From the NCBI GenBank assembly GCA_023055425.1, contig JALGPY010000009.1, forward strand, positions 31,787,275-31,851,274: a stretch of 64,000 nucleotides of DNA. Reading direction: 5' to 3'. A program made the translations under genes and the position numbers. The stretch's first letter is position 1. Each line of letters begins with the position of its first letter. This document shows, in pieces, positions 13,192 through 23,400 of this stretch. This stretch comes from Linanthus parryae (Eukaryota; Streptophyta; Magnoliopsida; Ericales; Polemoniaceae). The notes under the pieces are model-generated. The model did no database searches. It was not told where the DNA came from and worked only from the letters and a program-made list of their open reading frames with translations.

Positions 13192-14624
13192 TGTTGGAAT
13201 AGATGCCCTAGAGGCAATCTAGTTTAGTATGAATTTGTAATTGGCTAGAAATGCATTTATTATCTATTGGATATTTAATATAATGAAGTCCTTAGATTTA
13301 CAATCGTGTTGTTTATCTTAAATATCCCTAGTCGAATATAATGATTAAGTGGGACAATCATCTATAGACTAGTATGGGGTTGGATTGATATGGAGATATC
13401 ATGATCCAACACATGGGTGTGCATTACGGAATGTTGCACTGGATTGACCCATTACCGAGAAGGCTACATACATGTTATGTTGAGTCACAAGTGTTTCTCG
13501 GGTACAATGGTATTGTCATCCTTAGACTTGAAGTCACTAGATATTCTAGTTGTGGATCATTGTGATCTTGGTAGCGTTAAACGCTACACCGTAACTGGGT
13601 AGTTATAAAGGCGTGTACTGGATACAATGAGAAGCAAGCTTAGGGATCGTAGTGGACGTAGAGAGGATTTGCCCCTCCCACATAACGGGAGCAAATATCC
13701 AAGGCCACTCGAGGATAGTGCTTATAGAATGTCTGGCCAGACTCAAATAAATCAATATATGAGATATTGATGTTATTTGCACGAATAAGGCTATTCCATG
13801 GATGGAGAAACTAGGGATTGGATATACGAGTGTGACTTGTATGTCTCGTGTCCAATCCGGATATGGAGGCAAAGGGATGAGACAATTACTTGTACAAGGT
13901 TGTCTAGATGACTATTCTATTAGTTGGCTAGAATGGATGTTTTGCTAGAAACCGCTCCATATTAGCAAAGAGTTGCTACCAACTAGATAGAACCTATGGG
14001 GTCACACGCTATATAGAGTTGTACTAGATTTGGGAATTAATTAATAGGATTAATTAATTAGAAGGATCACTTTGCAAACCCTTGCAAACTTAGTAGGGAC
14101 TAATTTGCAAGGAAGGGACTAAATTGAATTCTAGTAGGACTAGAATAAGTCCTTTAGGTAGTTAACAAGGAGTTGTTGGACTATATAAAGGACCCTCCTC
14201 CTTCCTTCCCTACACACAACTTATGCTCTAAAGAGAACATAACAAGAGTAGGAGAGAACAAAGGAGAGAGAGAGCAAGCAACAAGAGGGACGCCGCCCCC
14301 TTGCCGCCGCCCACTCGTCCCCGACGCCACAAAGGGGCCGAACCCCCTTTTTGTGCCTCGTTTTGCGTGATTCCTTCACCCTCCTTTCATTCCGGGCTAG
14401 CACCAAGGAGATTGGAGATCTAGGATCAACTCTAGGCGTGGATCAACTATAGAGAACGTGACACTATTCGCGTTTGAAGTCATCAAGGGGAACCCAAAGG
14501 TGTGTTTATGATTTCTTACCTTCACTATCGTTATGCATCTAGACTTGTGATCCTTGGAGGGTTTTGCATGGTTGTTTATTTGATTATGCTTCCGTTTGCG
14601 CGATCCATGAATCAAAACCCTACA
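13192..14624 (+). repeat. 3' LTR of the Angela-type copia
   Basis: 1433 bp, collinear with the 5' LTR at a constant offset of 7079 and without visible indels. About 11 substitutions, for example near 13204, 13243 and 14279-14281. It ends in TACA followed by CAAAG. Confidence 0.95.
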
Positions 14625-15051
14625 CAAAGGAGGCAATTTGGCTTAAGGGAATGGTCAATGATCTAGGGCTACATAAGGATCAGGCGATAGTCTACTTTGA
14701 TGGCTTGAGTGCAATTTGCTTGACTAAGGACCAGGTTCATCATGAAAGGACCAAGCATATTGACGTCAGGTATCATTTTCTGAGAAGTGAAAGCAAGACC
14801 AAGGTGATGAAGGTGGGGACTGCTGACAACCCCGCGGATATGTTCACCAAGCCGATTCAGGAGATAAAGTTCCAGCATTGTCTGGAATTGCTCAACATTA
14901 TGAGCCAGTGAGCCCTTCGGGGCATGTCGGACCCGGTGGGGGTCCATTGAGTCTCTCTGACGGGAGACATTTGGTGCGGAGGAGGCAAGCTTTATTTGAG
15001 AGAAGAGAAGCTATTGTTGCTGCATGAGAGAATTCAAGTCAAGGTGGAGTT
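14625..15051 (+). pseudogene. copia-O, 3' end of RNase H and 3' untranslated part
   Basis: After the CAAAG repeat the copia-O frame resumes with EAIWLKGMVNDLG, then IDVRYHFLRSE, then NPADMFTKPI, and stops at 14909-14911 after LLNIMSQ. These are the last RNase H motifs of a Tnt1/Tork-like copia. A purine-rich AAGGTGGAG at 15041-15049 lies two bases before the LTR start and is the likely polypurine tract. With 3821-6112 this gives most of pol. The missing 5' portion is to the left of the gypsy insertion. Confidence 0.92.
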
Positions 15052-15503
15052 TGTTGGATTTGTGCCTTAAATAAGTTGAAGAAATCATCAAGAGAAACAA
15101 CGGGGACCAAAGGGACCAAGATGGAGAGCAAAGAAGCAAAAATGATGTTTTCAGGTAGGGCGCATGACCTAGTAAGTAGGTCGCACGACCTAACAGGAAA
15201 ACATCCAGAACAACAGTTTTTGGGAGTAGGTGGCACAACCTAATTCAGAGGTCGCACGACCTAGTCATTAGGTCGCACGATCTAGTCCAGGGTGGCTCTA
15301 GGTCGGTTCTAAGCACTATAAATAGGCTCCTAAGGGTTTAGAACATGTATGTACTCCATTGTAATCGTTCCTCTTGATAAATAAAGTTCTCTCTTCGTCG
15401 TGGATGTAGTTAGCTCGATTTGGGCTAGCGAACCACGTAAACTTGGTGTTTTGTCGATTATTTCATCGTTCGTGAGGCGTGAGTGATCGTGAGAGGTATA
15501 ACA
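15052..15503 (+). repeat. 3' LTR of copia-O
   Basis: 452 bp from TGTTGGATTTG to ...TATAACA. It contains 'ctataaatagg' (TATA-like, about 15317-15327) and 'aataaag' (polyadenylation-like, about 15378-15385). A short near-palindrome, 'taggtcgcacgaccta', is repeated with variations four times between 15172 and 15285. The downstream boundary is set by F-box homology, which resumes at 15504. No partner LTR is in the window, so the target duplication cannot be checked. Confidence 0.85.
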
Positions 15504-15586
15504 TCTACATTGTTCATAACTTTATCAGCCACTTCCCATCTGCTAGAACAAGTAGTTGCCTTGCCAAGCTTTTTTTTCTTGCCCAT
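15504..15586 (-). pseudogene. F-box fragment A, N-terminus only
   Basis: On the minus strand an ATG at 15584-15586 opens MGKKKKLGKATTCSSRWEVA and continues with DKVMNNVD before the copia-O LTR breaks it after 27 codons. The same segment in copies C and D leads into a clear F-box (DLLTEFLLRVPAKSLIRFK). This copy is useful because its N-terminal frame is unbroken. It shows that the gene normally starts about 19 codons upstream of the V-A-D-K stretch. The remainder of gene A must lie beyond copia-O, outside the window. Confidence 0.85.
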
Positions 15587-16066
15587 CTTCTATTTCACCT
15601 TGGAAAAAATTGACCGATAAGCAAAAGTGGGTTCAAGCTTTCAGGCCAGAAATGAAAATTTTCCCTGGATGCAAATTTCTTGGCACAATGAAGGAAAATG
15701 GCAAATTTCCTTGCATATAATTTTGTTTTTCTTAAAAAAATCCATGATTGACATATATTAATGGGTTTCTCTCATGGTGAGGATTCATAAATTGAAAATC
15801 ATATAAAGCCAGAATCATAGTAAAGCAAGCATTCAAAATGAAATTAAATATGAGATTAAATTTTAGAAACGAACAACTTGTGTTTTTTTTGTCAAGCTCG
15901 GAGAAAATGGATCCAATTAACAGAAGCAATTTGTCGATGTTTATATTCCCAGATCAACTTTGGAAGCCTTGTTTGTGTCTGTTGCTTCTATGGAGTATTT
16001 GGTTTCCATCTTTTTCCAAAGTGATTAGAACTGACTCACTGAGGTTCCACGGTGTGTGATATAGAG
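15587..16066 (-). other. 5' flank of F-box A
   Basis: About 480 bp clearly related to the upstream flank of F-box C (33213-33545) and D (59015-59345). Shared blocks include 'ttcaggccagaaatgaa' and 'ttggaagccttgtttgtg'. No coding sequence was recognised. It is the likely promoter or 5' untranslated region of the F-box gene. Confidence 0.65.
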
Positions 16067-16329
16067 TACCACTCCGTCCCACTTCTAACGCACCATTTAG
16101 ATTTTTTTTACCCGTAACTAGGTCACTTTGACCCAGTGATTTGGATAGCAAAACGATGTAATTTTTTGACAATTTTTTTATGGTCTTCTAGAATAAGAGC
16201 TACTCTACAATACTACGATAAAATTAATTAAAATTTTTAAAGTTTTGCTATCCAAATTATCGGGTCAAAATAACCCAGTAAATAGTGATAAAAGTTCAAA
16301 CGGTGCAAAAGAGGTGGGACGGAGTGGTA
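16067..16329. mobile_element. Stowaway-like MITE, copy 1
   Basis: 263 bp with terminal inverted repeats TACCACTCCGTCCCACTT and ...GGTGGGACGGAGTGGTA, bounded by TA. Inside are the family inverted arms 'ggtcactttgacccagtgatttgg' near the left and its partner 'tatcgggtcaaaataaccc' near the right. It has no coding capacity. Terminal sequence and TA target place it with Tc1/mariner-derived Stowaway elements. Confidence 0.88.
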
Positions 16330-16727
16330 TGTTCATCAGTCCATGGGAGGCCAATACTCCCTTCGTCCCATAATAAATGTCGCTTTCAAGACTTTCAACT
16401 TTTTAAGGATCACTATTATTACATTTTCTTTTAATATAATTTCCATTTTTGCCCTTAGTTGTTACTACTGCTATGAAATGTTAGTTGATTTACAATTCTC
16501 ATAAAAATATTACTCATGGTAGTGGGAGAACTGAGTATACACTCAATCATGAGTCTTCAAAATTCGTTGTGATTACCTTTTTTTTTTAACTCCAAAATCT
16601 TTAAAATTATTTTAGAGGGAAAATAGTCACCCCAACCGTCCATATTTACAGGAGTTGATTGGAACAACCTTGTTTGAACTATATTAAAATTATGGCGGTA
16701 GAGTCAAATTAGAGTTCTCATTTAACT

Positions 16728-16785
16728 GAAATTTAGCGCTTTATTGCTCAAAAAAAAAAAAAAAAAAAAGAAATTTAGCGCTTTA
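16728..16785 (+). mobile_element. Minute poly(A) retroposon scar
   Basis: The 16-bp string GAAATTTAGCGCTTTA at 16728-16743 is repeated exactly at 16770-16785. Between the copies lie only TTGCTC and 20 A residues. This is the form of a target-primed reverse transcription event (LINE or SINE machinery) with almost complete 5' truncation. It lies in the mariner element upstream of its transposase. Confidence 0.8.
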
Positions 16786-17122
16786 TAAAAGGTCAAATTT
16801 AACCGTTGGAGCCAAAATTTTAGGCATGAGTGAATTTTTGTTTAACATCGCGCTACAATTTAGGCGCCAACAAAGTGAAAATTCAGTTTTTGGAGCCTAA
16901 ATTTAAAGATAAATAGGTGTTTATCTCACTTCGTGTGTAAACATCTTATCTCCACCTAATTTCTCTCTAACCTATCCATTATTCTCCATGCTACCCACGT
17001 AAGAAACCCCCTTCTACTCATCTTGTTTTCTCTTCACCCCCAACACTCTTCCTCTATCCTTAATTTTCTCAACCGCATAACAATCTCTCATTCTTGCGTC
17101 TTTTGTAAAATCTCATATTCTC

Positions 17123-18265
17123 ATGGCCCAAAATGCAACTTCTCTATCTCAACCAAACAGAAACTTGACAAATGAAGAACGACAAAAGATTTTCGAGATG
17201 ATATTGTTGCACAGTGAACGTGGAAAACTGAAACGAGGGCACGCAGAAGAATTTGCTGTAATATTCTCTACGAGTGTGAAGAGTGTTCGGCGTGTTTGGC
17301 AACGTGGAAAGAGTTGCTTTGTCCGAGGCTTACCAGTGGACGTGTCTAGTAAAAGGCCGAGAACAGTTGGTCGAAAGAGGATTCAAATTGACTTATCCGA
17401 CATTGCGAATACCCCGCTCCGAAAAAGGACTAATATCCGGTCATTAGAAAGTGCCTCAAAGATCCCAAAATTAATCCTTCACAGGAGGATTAAAGAAGGT
17501 GCGATTAGGCCACATTCAAATGCATTAAAGCCGGATGTATCTTCCGAAGAACACAGGCGGGCAATATTGAATTTATGTCAATCAATGCTTGAACCGTCTT
17601 CTCTTTCAATTAATTCGGTATTCAAAGATATGTACAACTATGTACATATTGACGAGAAATTGTTCTACCTGACTAAAGAATCGGAAAAGTACTACCTCTT
17701 GCTGGGAGGAGGAGGAGTCACGGACATGCAAAAGCAAACGATTCATTACCAAGATCATGGTTTTGGCAGCAGTTGCAAGGCCCAGATTCGACTCAACTCG
17801 CAATGAACACAGGTAAAATCGGCATATTTCCATTCATATTTCAAGAGACTGTCAAACGAAAGAGTAAAAATCGAGTTGCCAGTACTCTCGAGACTAAGCC
17901 AATTTTCCTGTTAACAAAGACGTAATCCGTTCGTGTTTGATAGAAAAAGTCATTCCCGCTATCCAAGAGAAATGGCCACGTCAAGGAGTATCTGAGATTA
18001 TTTACATTCAACAAGATAATGCTATGACGCATACTCATGAGAAAGATACTTAATTTTGTGAAGCTGCAAAGAGTAACGGGTTTGACATTCGTCTTTTATG
18101 TCAACCACCTAATAACCCAGATTTGAATGTGCTTGATCTTGGCTACTTTCGGGCTAGTCAAATCCTTCAACACGAATATGCACCATCAACCGTCGAGGAA
18201 TTAGTCTAAGCTGTGGAAAAGTCTTTTGAGGAGTTGCCAATTGAGAAATTATATAACGTCTCATG
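17123..18265 (+). pseudogene. Plant mariner transposase pseudogene
   Basis: The first 227 codons are open from ATG at 17123: an N-terminal helix-turn-helix region (NLTNEERQKIFEMIL, then GHAEEFAVIFSTSVKSVRRVW) and the first catalytic aspartate in YVHIDEKLFYLT. After 17806 the frame is lost and stops accumulate. The rest is still readable: IIYIQQDNAMTH (second aspartate, codon at 18015-18017) and NPDLNVLDLGYFRA (third aspartate, codon at 18120-18122). That leaves 34 residues between the last two by my count, shorter than the 39 of intact plant mariners, which suggests a small deletion. Decayed, not functional. Confidence 0.9.
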
Positions 18266-19034
18266 AAATTACAAAATTGCATGATTGAGATAATGAATGT
18301 TAATGGAGGAAATAATTATAAAGTGCCGCATCTGGGAAAAGCTAAATTGAGAAGGGGAAATAATCTCGCAACTCAACTTCAATGTGATGGCTCTTTGGTG
18401 GATCGACTTAAGGAATATCTACAAAACTGAGCAAGGCATGTACGATCATATTGAATATTTTTTTTTCATTTATGATTAAAAAAAATTGTTTTCTGCAGAC
18501 TTTTTGAGAGCCTCAACAGATTCTATGTGCGCCACTTCCCTCTCTGGACAATGTGTTTTGTTTGGTGTGCTGACCATGTCTAGTTACATCTTATTGTTGG
18601 TTCTTTTTGTAGCCTTTCATTCTTGTGCTTTTCTTATCCACCAAAGAAATTTTGCTTCATTTTGTTGTCGTTTCTGTTTTGAGCAGTAGTACTATGTTGC
18701 TTGTGTTATTTTGAGAGTTTTGATGTAACTCCACTATTTTAAATTTGGTGAACAATCATTGTTATCTCCATTTAATAATTGTACTTGTGCTATTTACTTT
18801 GTTTTTTCCAACGTTCAAAAGGGTAAAATTGGAAAACCATCAACTTTTGCTTATTAAATTAACAAAGTGGACAGTTAATTTTAGAGCGCTCAAAACGGAA
18901 ATGTGGACAGTTTATGTGACGGAGGGAGTAATATTGTACTACTAATAATGTGCAAAACTATTTCTAAAAAAACAAAAATAAATGAGGTCCTGAGTTCGAA
19001 CTTAGTGCACGACAAACAGATAAATCTAAAAAAC

Positions 19035-19299
<265 letters not shown>

Positions 19300-19560
19300 T
19301 ACCACTCCGTCCGATCTCTTTCTGTCCATCTTGACTTTTTAACTCGTACATGTGTCACTTTAACCGTGTGATTCATATAGCAAAACGATGCGAATTTTTG
19401 ATAATTATTTCACCGTGTTGTGGAGCAAATTTTAATCTACAAACACCATGAAAGATTATCAAAAAATGCATCATTTTACTATCCAAATCACCCGGTCAAA
19501 GTGACCCAGTGAATAGTGATAAAAGTCAAATTAGGGAGAAAGACCTGGGACAGAGTGATA
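19300..19560. mobile_element. Stowaway-like MITE, copy 2
   Basis: 261 bp with ends TACCACTCCGTCCGATCT and ...GACCTGGGACAGAGTGATA and the inner arms 'gtgtcactttaaccgtgtga' and 'tcacccggtcaaagtgaccc'. Same family as 16067-16329. Confidence 0.85.
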
Positions 19561-19669
19561 CGTATTTAAAATTTTAGATACTCTAGTTTGTAAGAGTTGC
19601 ATTTTTGAAAATATGCATCCATTCATGCGCATAAGTGAATATTAAGCGTTGTGAGCATCTTATTTTTGT

Positions 19670-22658
19670 TTGAGAGGGTACAATCAGCAGTATTTGGTAC
19701 AGTCATCAAGATATATGACGTAGTACCTATAGTTTTGAAATGACAAAAATGGAGAAGGCCGCATACATCGGAAAAGTGGTTACTGTTCCGCTATGAGAAA
19801 AAGCTAACTTGTGACTCTTAGAAACTGCACAAGAGGGACACAAAGAGGGATGAAATTTGAAATGCAGTTGAAAAGACAAATGATGCATGACAATTGATGT
19901 TGGATGGCCGAATCTTTGATGCCAAGTAGCAGTATCACCCTAAGATCTTGTGAAATGACACTGAGCATAAGATGACTGAGATGGATTAAATTCACATAGA
20001 CTAGTTTTTGCAGGAACCTTGATGTAAAATGGCTTTAGTATGGTTGTCCTTAAGGACAAAACCACAAGCATCAAAAGAAATTGTACAATGATTATCTAAG
20101 GAAAATATATGAATAGATAGTAGATGAGCGGAAAAATTAGGTGAATATAAAACGTGATGAAGTTTGAAAGATTTGGATGAGGTAGGTAAAAATAATGAAC
20201 AATTTTGGTGAATTGGAACATGAGGACTGTCACCAACCAAGACTGAATCATGTGCAGAAGTAACATTGTTGAGATGTCCAATTTGGTTTGTCACGTGGTG
20301 ATTAGCACCAGTATCCATCAACCATGATGGTGTAGAACTTGTTGGATTGAATACAAAAATATATGCATTTTTATTAGATTATCTGAATTTGATATTTATG
20401 AGAATGGTTTTGGGCAATGTTTTTGCATTATGTTATTATTGTGCATAGTTGTTTATTATTCCACATAGTAGCAGATCTCGTGTGTATAGTCTAGTTTACA
20501 CACAGAAGATCTTATCTTGGATTCTTGTGGAATGAAAGTTATGAGTTCAAAATCTAGATGGACTTAGACAAACAATCGGAACGATTGTAGCACATTATTT
20601 TAGTAGGTCTTTCTTGGCTAGAGGAAACAATATAGTTCATACTATAGTTTCAACACAACGTACTACTATACTTTGTTTATATTGAACATGACAAAGTTGA
20701 GATCATTATATTTGTATTGACATAACTAGACAAACTATATCTCATGGTTATTATGATTAGTTGTTCTCTTAATCCTTAGACAGTCAATTTGCACATGTAT
20801 TTAGTAGTTATTGCTTTGACAAGTCAAGTGAGTGAGATTCCTATGGAGGCAATAACCTCGATGCGTTGGGTGATACTATTGAGTTCATGGTCTAAATTGA
20901 TATATCAAAGGAATCCATGTCCCCGTTATGGGATTGATGGTATCCCCTTGATGAAGCTTATAAGTTTTGATTATGTCAAACCATACAGGTAGAATACTTA
21001 GTAATCTGGACATATCAGATAAGTTAAGTGGTAAGGATCAAGGAATTTGGAAGAGGACGATTAAATAAATTAGTCAGTAATTAATTTAATCAACGGATAT
21101 TTGTAATCTTAACATGGGGAGATAATGAGTATTCAATAACATGAGCTTGAGATATTGCTTTTGAGAATACAGACATGAGTGCAATAACAGTAATTTAGTG
21201 GTACAAACTGTTCTTAACTTTATTTGGGCTAGGTTTGGGTGAAACCATAAGTTCTAATAAAGTTAGGAGCCTAATTCGTATTTTCTCCTCCAGGTCCCTC
21301 CCGTAGCTTGCATAAGTTTCCTTAGCCTTTAGAATTTGTATTGTTAAGATACAAACCAAAATCTGGGGTTTCGAGAGTCAGAGCAATACGTCTGTAAGCC
21401 AAGAAGGATTCTGGAAGCAGCAAGCCCACACTTGCATCCAGGAGGATTTTCAGAAATACGGGAGAAGATCCAGAGTGATTCAGACCTACATCAGATAGCT
21501 TGGACGCAGGTATGAACCCTAATTCTGCCTAGTAGGGTCTATAGTGTTCATGTTAAAACAAATTTTAATCGGTATAGCAGTCATGCAATCGAACTGGTCC
21601 AGGGATTCACCTCCCTTCAGAACTAGAACCAGCTGAAAGAGATGGTTGATTGTAAGTAGAAAATGCAGTTGGAGAAGCACTGCTTGTAGTATTGTACTCT
21701 TGAGCAGTGATCTGCAATGGAGAAAAACCAGGTGGTGACATCTGCATAGCTGTATTTCTTGGTGGTTTTGTGGAGACAAACCTTTGAGTGTCCATTATGT
21801 ACCAAAATCCCTGGCACTATGTCTTTGTCTTCCACAAATTCGGCATTCAAGACTATCTATACCGTTTATTGATCCATATGAAGATGCGACACAAGTATTA
21901 GCATCAATATTGGTCCCTAAAGATGATGTGTATAAACATGTATTAGAACTGGCATTTCATTGTGACATAGATGGAGCACCAAATTTTGATCCAGTAGAAC
22001 TAACACCAATTTGTATATGTTTCTGAGTATTAGAGTACCCCGTGTTTTGTTTAGGTCCAAAATATACCGTCATCAGTTTAGTAGCAGCACTAGCAGAAGT
22101 ACCAATTCCAGGTTAGGCAACAAAGATTTTGAGTTAGATTGCAAATGCAACTATTCATAAATAGAGAGGGAATTCTACCCAAGTACATTTATAGGTGAAC
22201 CACAACTAGGAATGGTGGATTTGAACGCATCAAATTCAACTGTAAATCCTTTAAGGATATTCAAGATCAAATCGTCATCAGAGAAAAATTTATTAACCTG
22301 AGAAAGTTGATCAGTGGTGTGCTTGATTTGGTCAAGATAAGTCGAAATGGAAGTCAATCCTTTGGTAATAGATCACAAATGGATCCTTACCTGATGAATA
22401 TGCGACCTGGAGAGTGACACAAAGCGTTGCTTGATTGGAGACCAAATCGAAAAGGTATGAGGCAGATGCAGAATCACCAGGAGGACATAAGCTGAAATTG
22501 TAGCCATGAACGCACTTTTGAGATGTCGAGTCCTGAGAAACCACTTAGAATATGTCGGAGACTTTGTAGATATGATCTGACAGTCACTGGTGGTGCCAAA
22601 TTTTGCCAGAATGTCGGTGGAGCTGACGAACTCAAGAAGGAAGTTTGCTTGGGGAATA
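19670..22658 (-). pseudogene. copia-M: gag, protease and start of integrase, decayed
   Basis: Read on the minus strand from right to left. Gag is at 22658-21620 with a UBN2-type segment (SISTYLDQIKHTTDQLSQ, then DDLILNILKGF). A Ser/Pro-rich Gag tail follows (FSTYNQPSLSAGSSS). The protease is at 20339-20001 (SWLMDTGANHHVTNQ). A pre-integrase piece is at about 19950-19800 (WHQRFGHP) and the first integrase aspartate pair at about 19700 (YLDDCTKY). Stops and frame shifts are frequent. The element is cut off near 19670. A solo LTR interrupts it between Gag tail and protease, and removing that LTR with one target repeat restores an unbroken frame across the junction. The 5' part of gag is beyond the hAT MITE. 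Confidence 0.85.
20340..21619 (+). repeat. Solo LTR (1280 bp), TSD GAACT
   Basis: Begins TGTTGGATTGAATAC and ends ...CCTCCCTTCA, flanked by GAACT on both sides (20335-20339 and 21620-21624). Both flanks belong to copia-M and join in frame. There is no primer-binding site, polypurine tract or coding interior, so this is a single LTR left by recombination between the two LTRs of a former element. Orientation is inferred from the TGTTGG start and is not certain. Confidence 0.82.
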
Positions 22659-22666
22659 GTCACGAG

Positions 22667-23239
22667 TAGGGGTGTAAGAAAAACCGAATAAACCGGTCAA
22701 ACCGACCGAACCAAACCGAAATCCTTGGTTTTGGACGGTTTTTATGTTCGGTTTATGAATGGTTTAAATTTTCACAAACAGATCTAATCGGTTCGGTTTT
22801 CGGTTTGTAAATATATCACACCGCACCAAATTGAACCGAACCGATTTGCGCCTAATGTACATTTATTAAAATATATATTGCATAAAGTATATTAAATAAT
22901 TTAAAAACATTGAACATAAGTAGATAGATTCAATTAAAATTATCATATTGATCTTAATCTTTTCCATTTCTCTCACGTTCCATCATAAACGATAGTCGTG
23001 CAAGTCTATTTAATCTTTTGCTCTCTTAAATTTGAATTCGTTGACAATTCAGTAATATAATATCCATTCAACAATGTTTATGCAAACCGACCGAACCAAA
23101 CCGTAGTTTTTCAGTTTGGTTTGGTTCGGTTCATCCTTTCAAATGGTTTGGTTTAGTTACAAAATTAGTAAACCGATGCTTTCGGTTTGGTTTATGGTTT
23201 TTGCACAAATCGCACTGAACCGGATCACTTACACCCCTA
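22667..23239. mobile_element. hAT-type MITE, TSD GTCACGAG
   Basis: 573 bp with perfect 12-bp terminal inverted repeats TAGGGGTGTAAG and CTTACACCCCTA. The 8-bp duplication GTCACGAG is at 22659-22666 and 23240-23247. Subterminal zones are rich in AACCGAACC and GGTTTGGTT motifs in opposite orientations. The 8-bp duplication is the mark of hAT transposition. It is inserted in the gag start of copia-M. Confidence 0.92.
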
Positions 23240-23247
23240 GTCACGAG

Positions 23248-23342
23248 TTTTGATTTCCAGATGATGTAATTGCTTCCATCAAAACAAATTTGAACTACAA
23301 AATTAAGGTTTCAGATAAAGAACTTGAAGCCGTAGACGCCAT
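23248..23342 (-). pseudogene. copia-M gag start
   Basis: ATG at 23340-23342 opens MASTASSSLSETLI. In a second frame follows FDGSNYIIWKSKL, the usual first block of copia Gag, which runs into the hAT MITE. A frame shift of unknown position lies between the two. In S2 the same stretch is at 50733-50827. Confidence 0.75.
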
Positions 23343-23400
23343 TAGAAACCAAAGAACTAAGAAATTGGAACACAAGAATCGGGGAAGAACGCCAAAATTA

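Larger units (their letters stand above)
6113..14624 (+). mobile_element. Complete Angela/Tork-type Ty1/copia retrotransposon (8.5 kb)
   Basis: Two 1433-bp LTRs flank a 5.6-kb interior with a primer-binding site, a long leader, a gag-pol frame and a polypurine tract. The 5-bp duplication CAAAG surrounds the element. The LTR start, TGTTGGAATACATGCCCTAG, resembles the Angela/BARE clade. I count about 11 substitutions between the LTRs (roughly 0.8%), which means a recent insertion. It sits in the RNase H region of copia-O: the host frame reads up to EAAK at 6112 and resumes at 14630. One nonsense codon in gag is the only coding lesion I see. Confidence 0.96.
16355..18930 (+). mobile_element. Mariner-like element with decayed transposase
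   Basis: 2.58 kb between TACTCCCTTCGTCCCATAA at the left and an inverted match (...TATGTGACGGAGGGAGTA) at the right, bounded by TA. It contains one transposase gene at 17123-18265. The ends resemble those of the Stowaway MITEs in this window, so elements of this type could have mobilised them. The transposase is broken, so this copy cannot supply activity. Confidence 0.88.
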
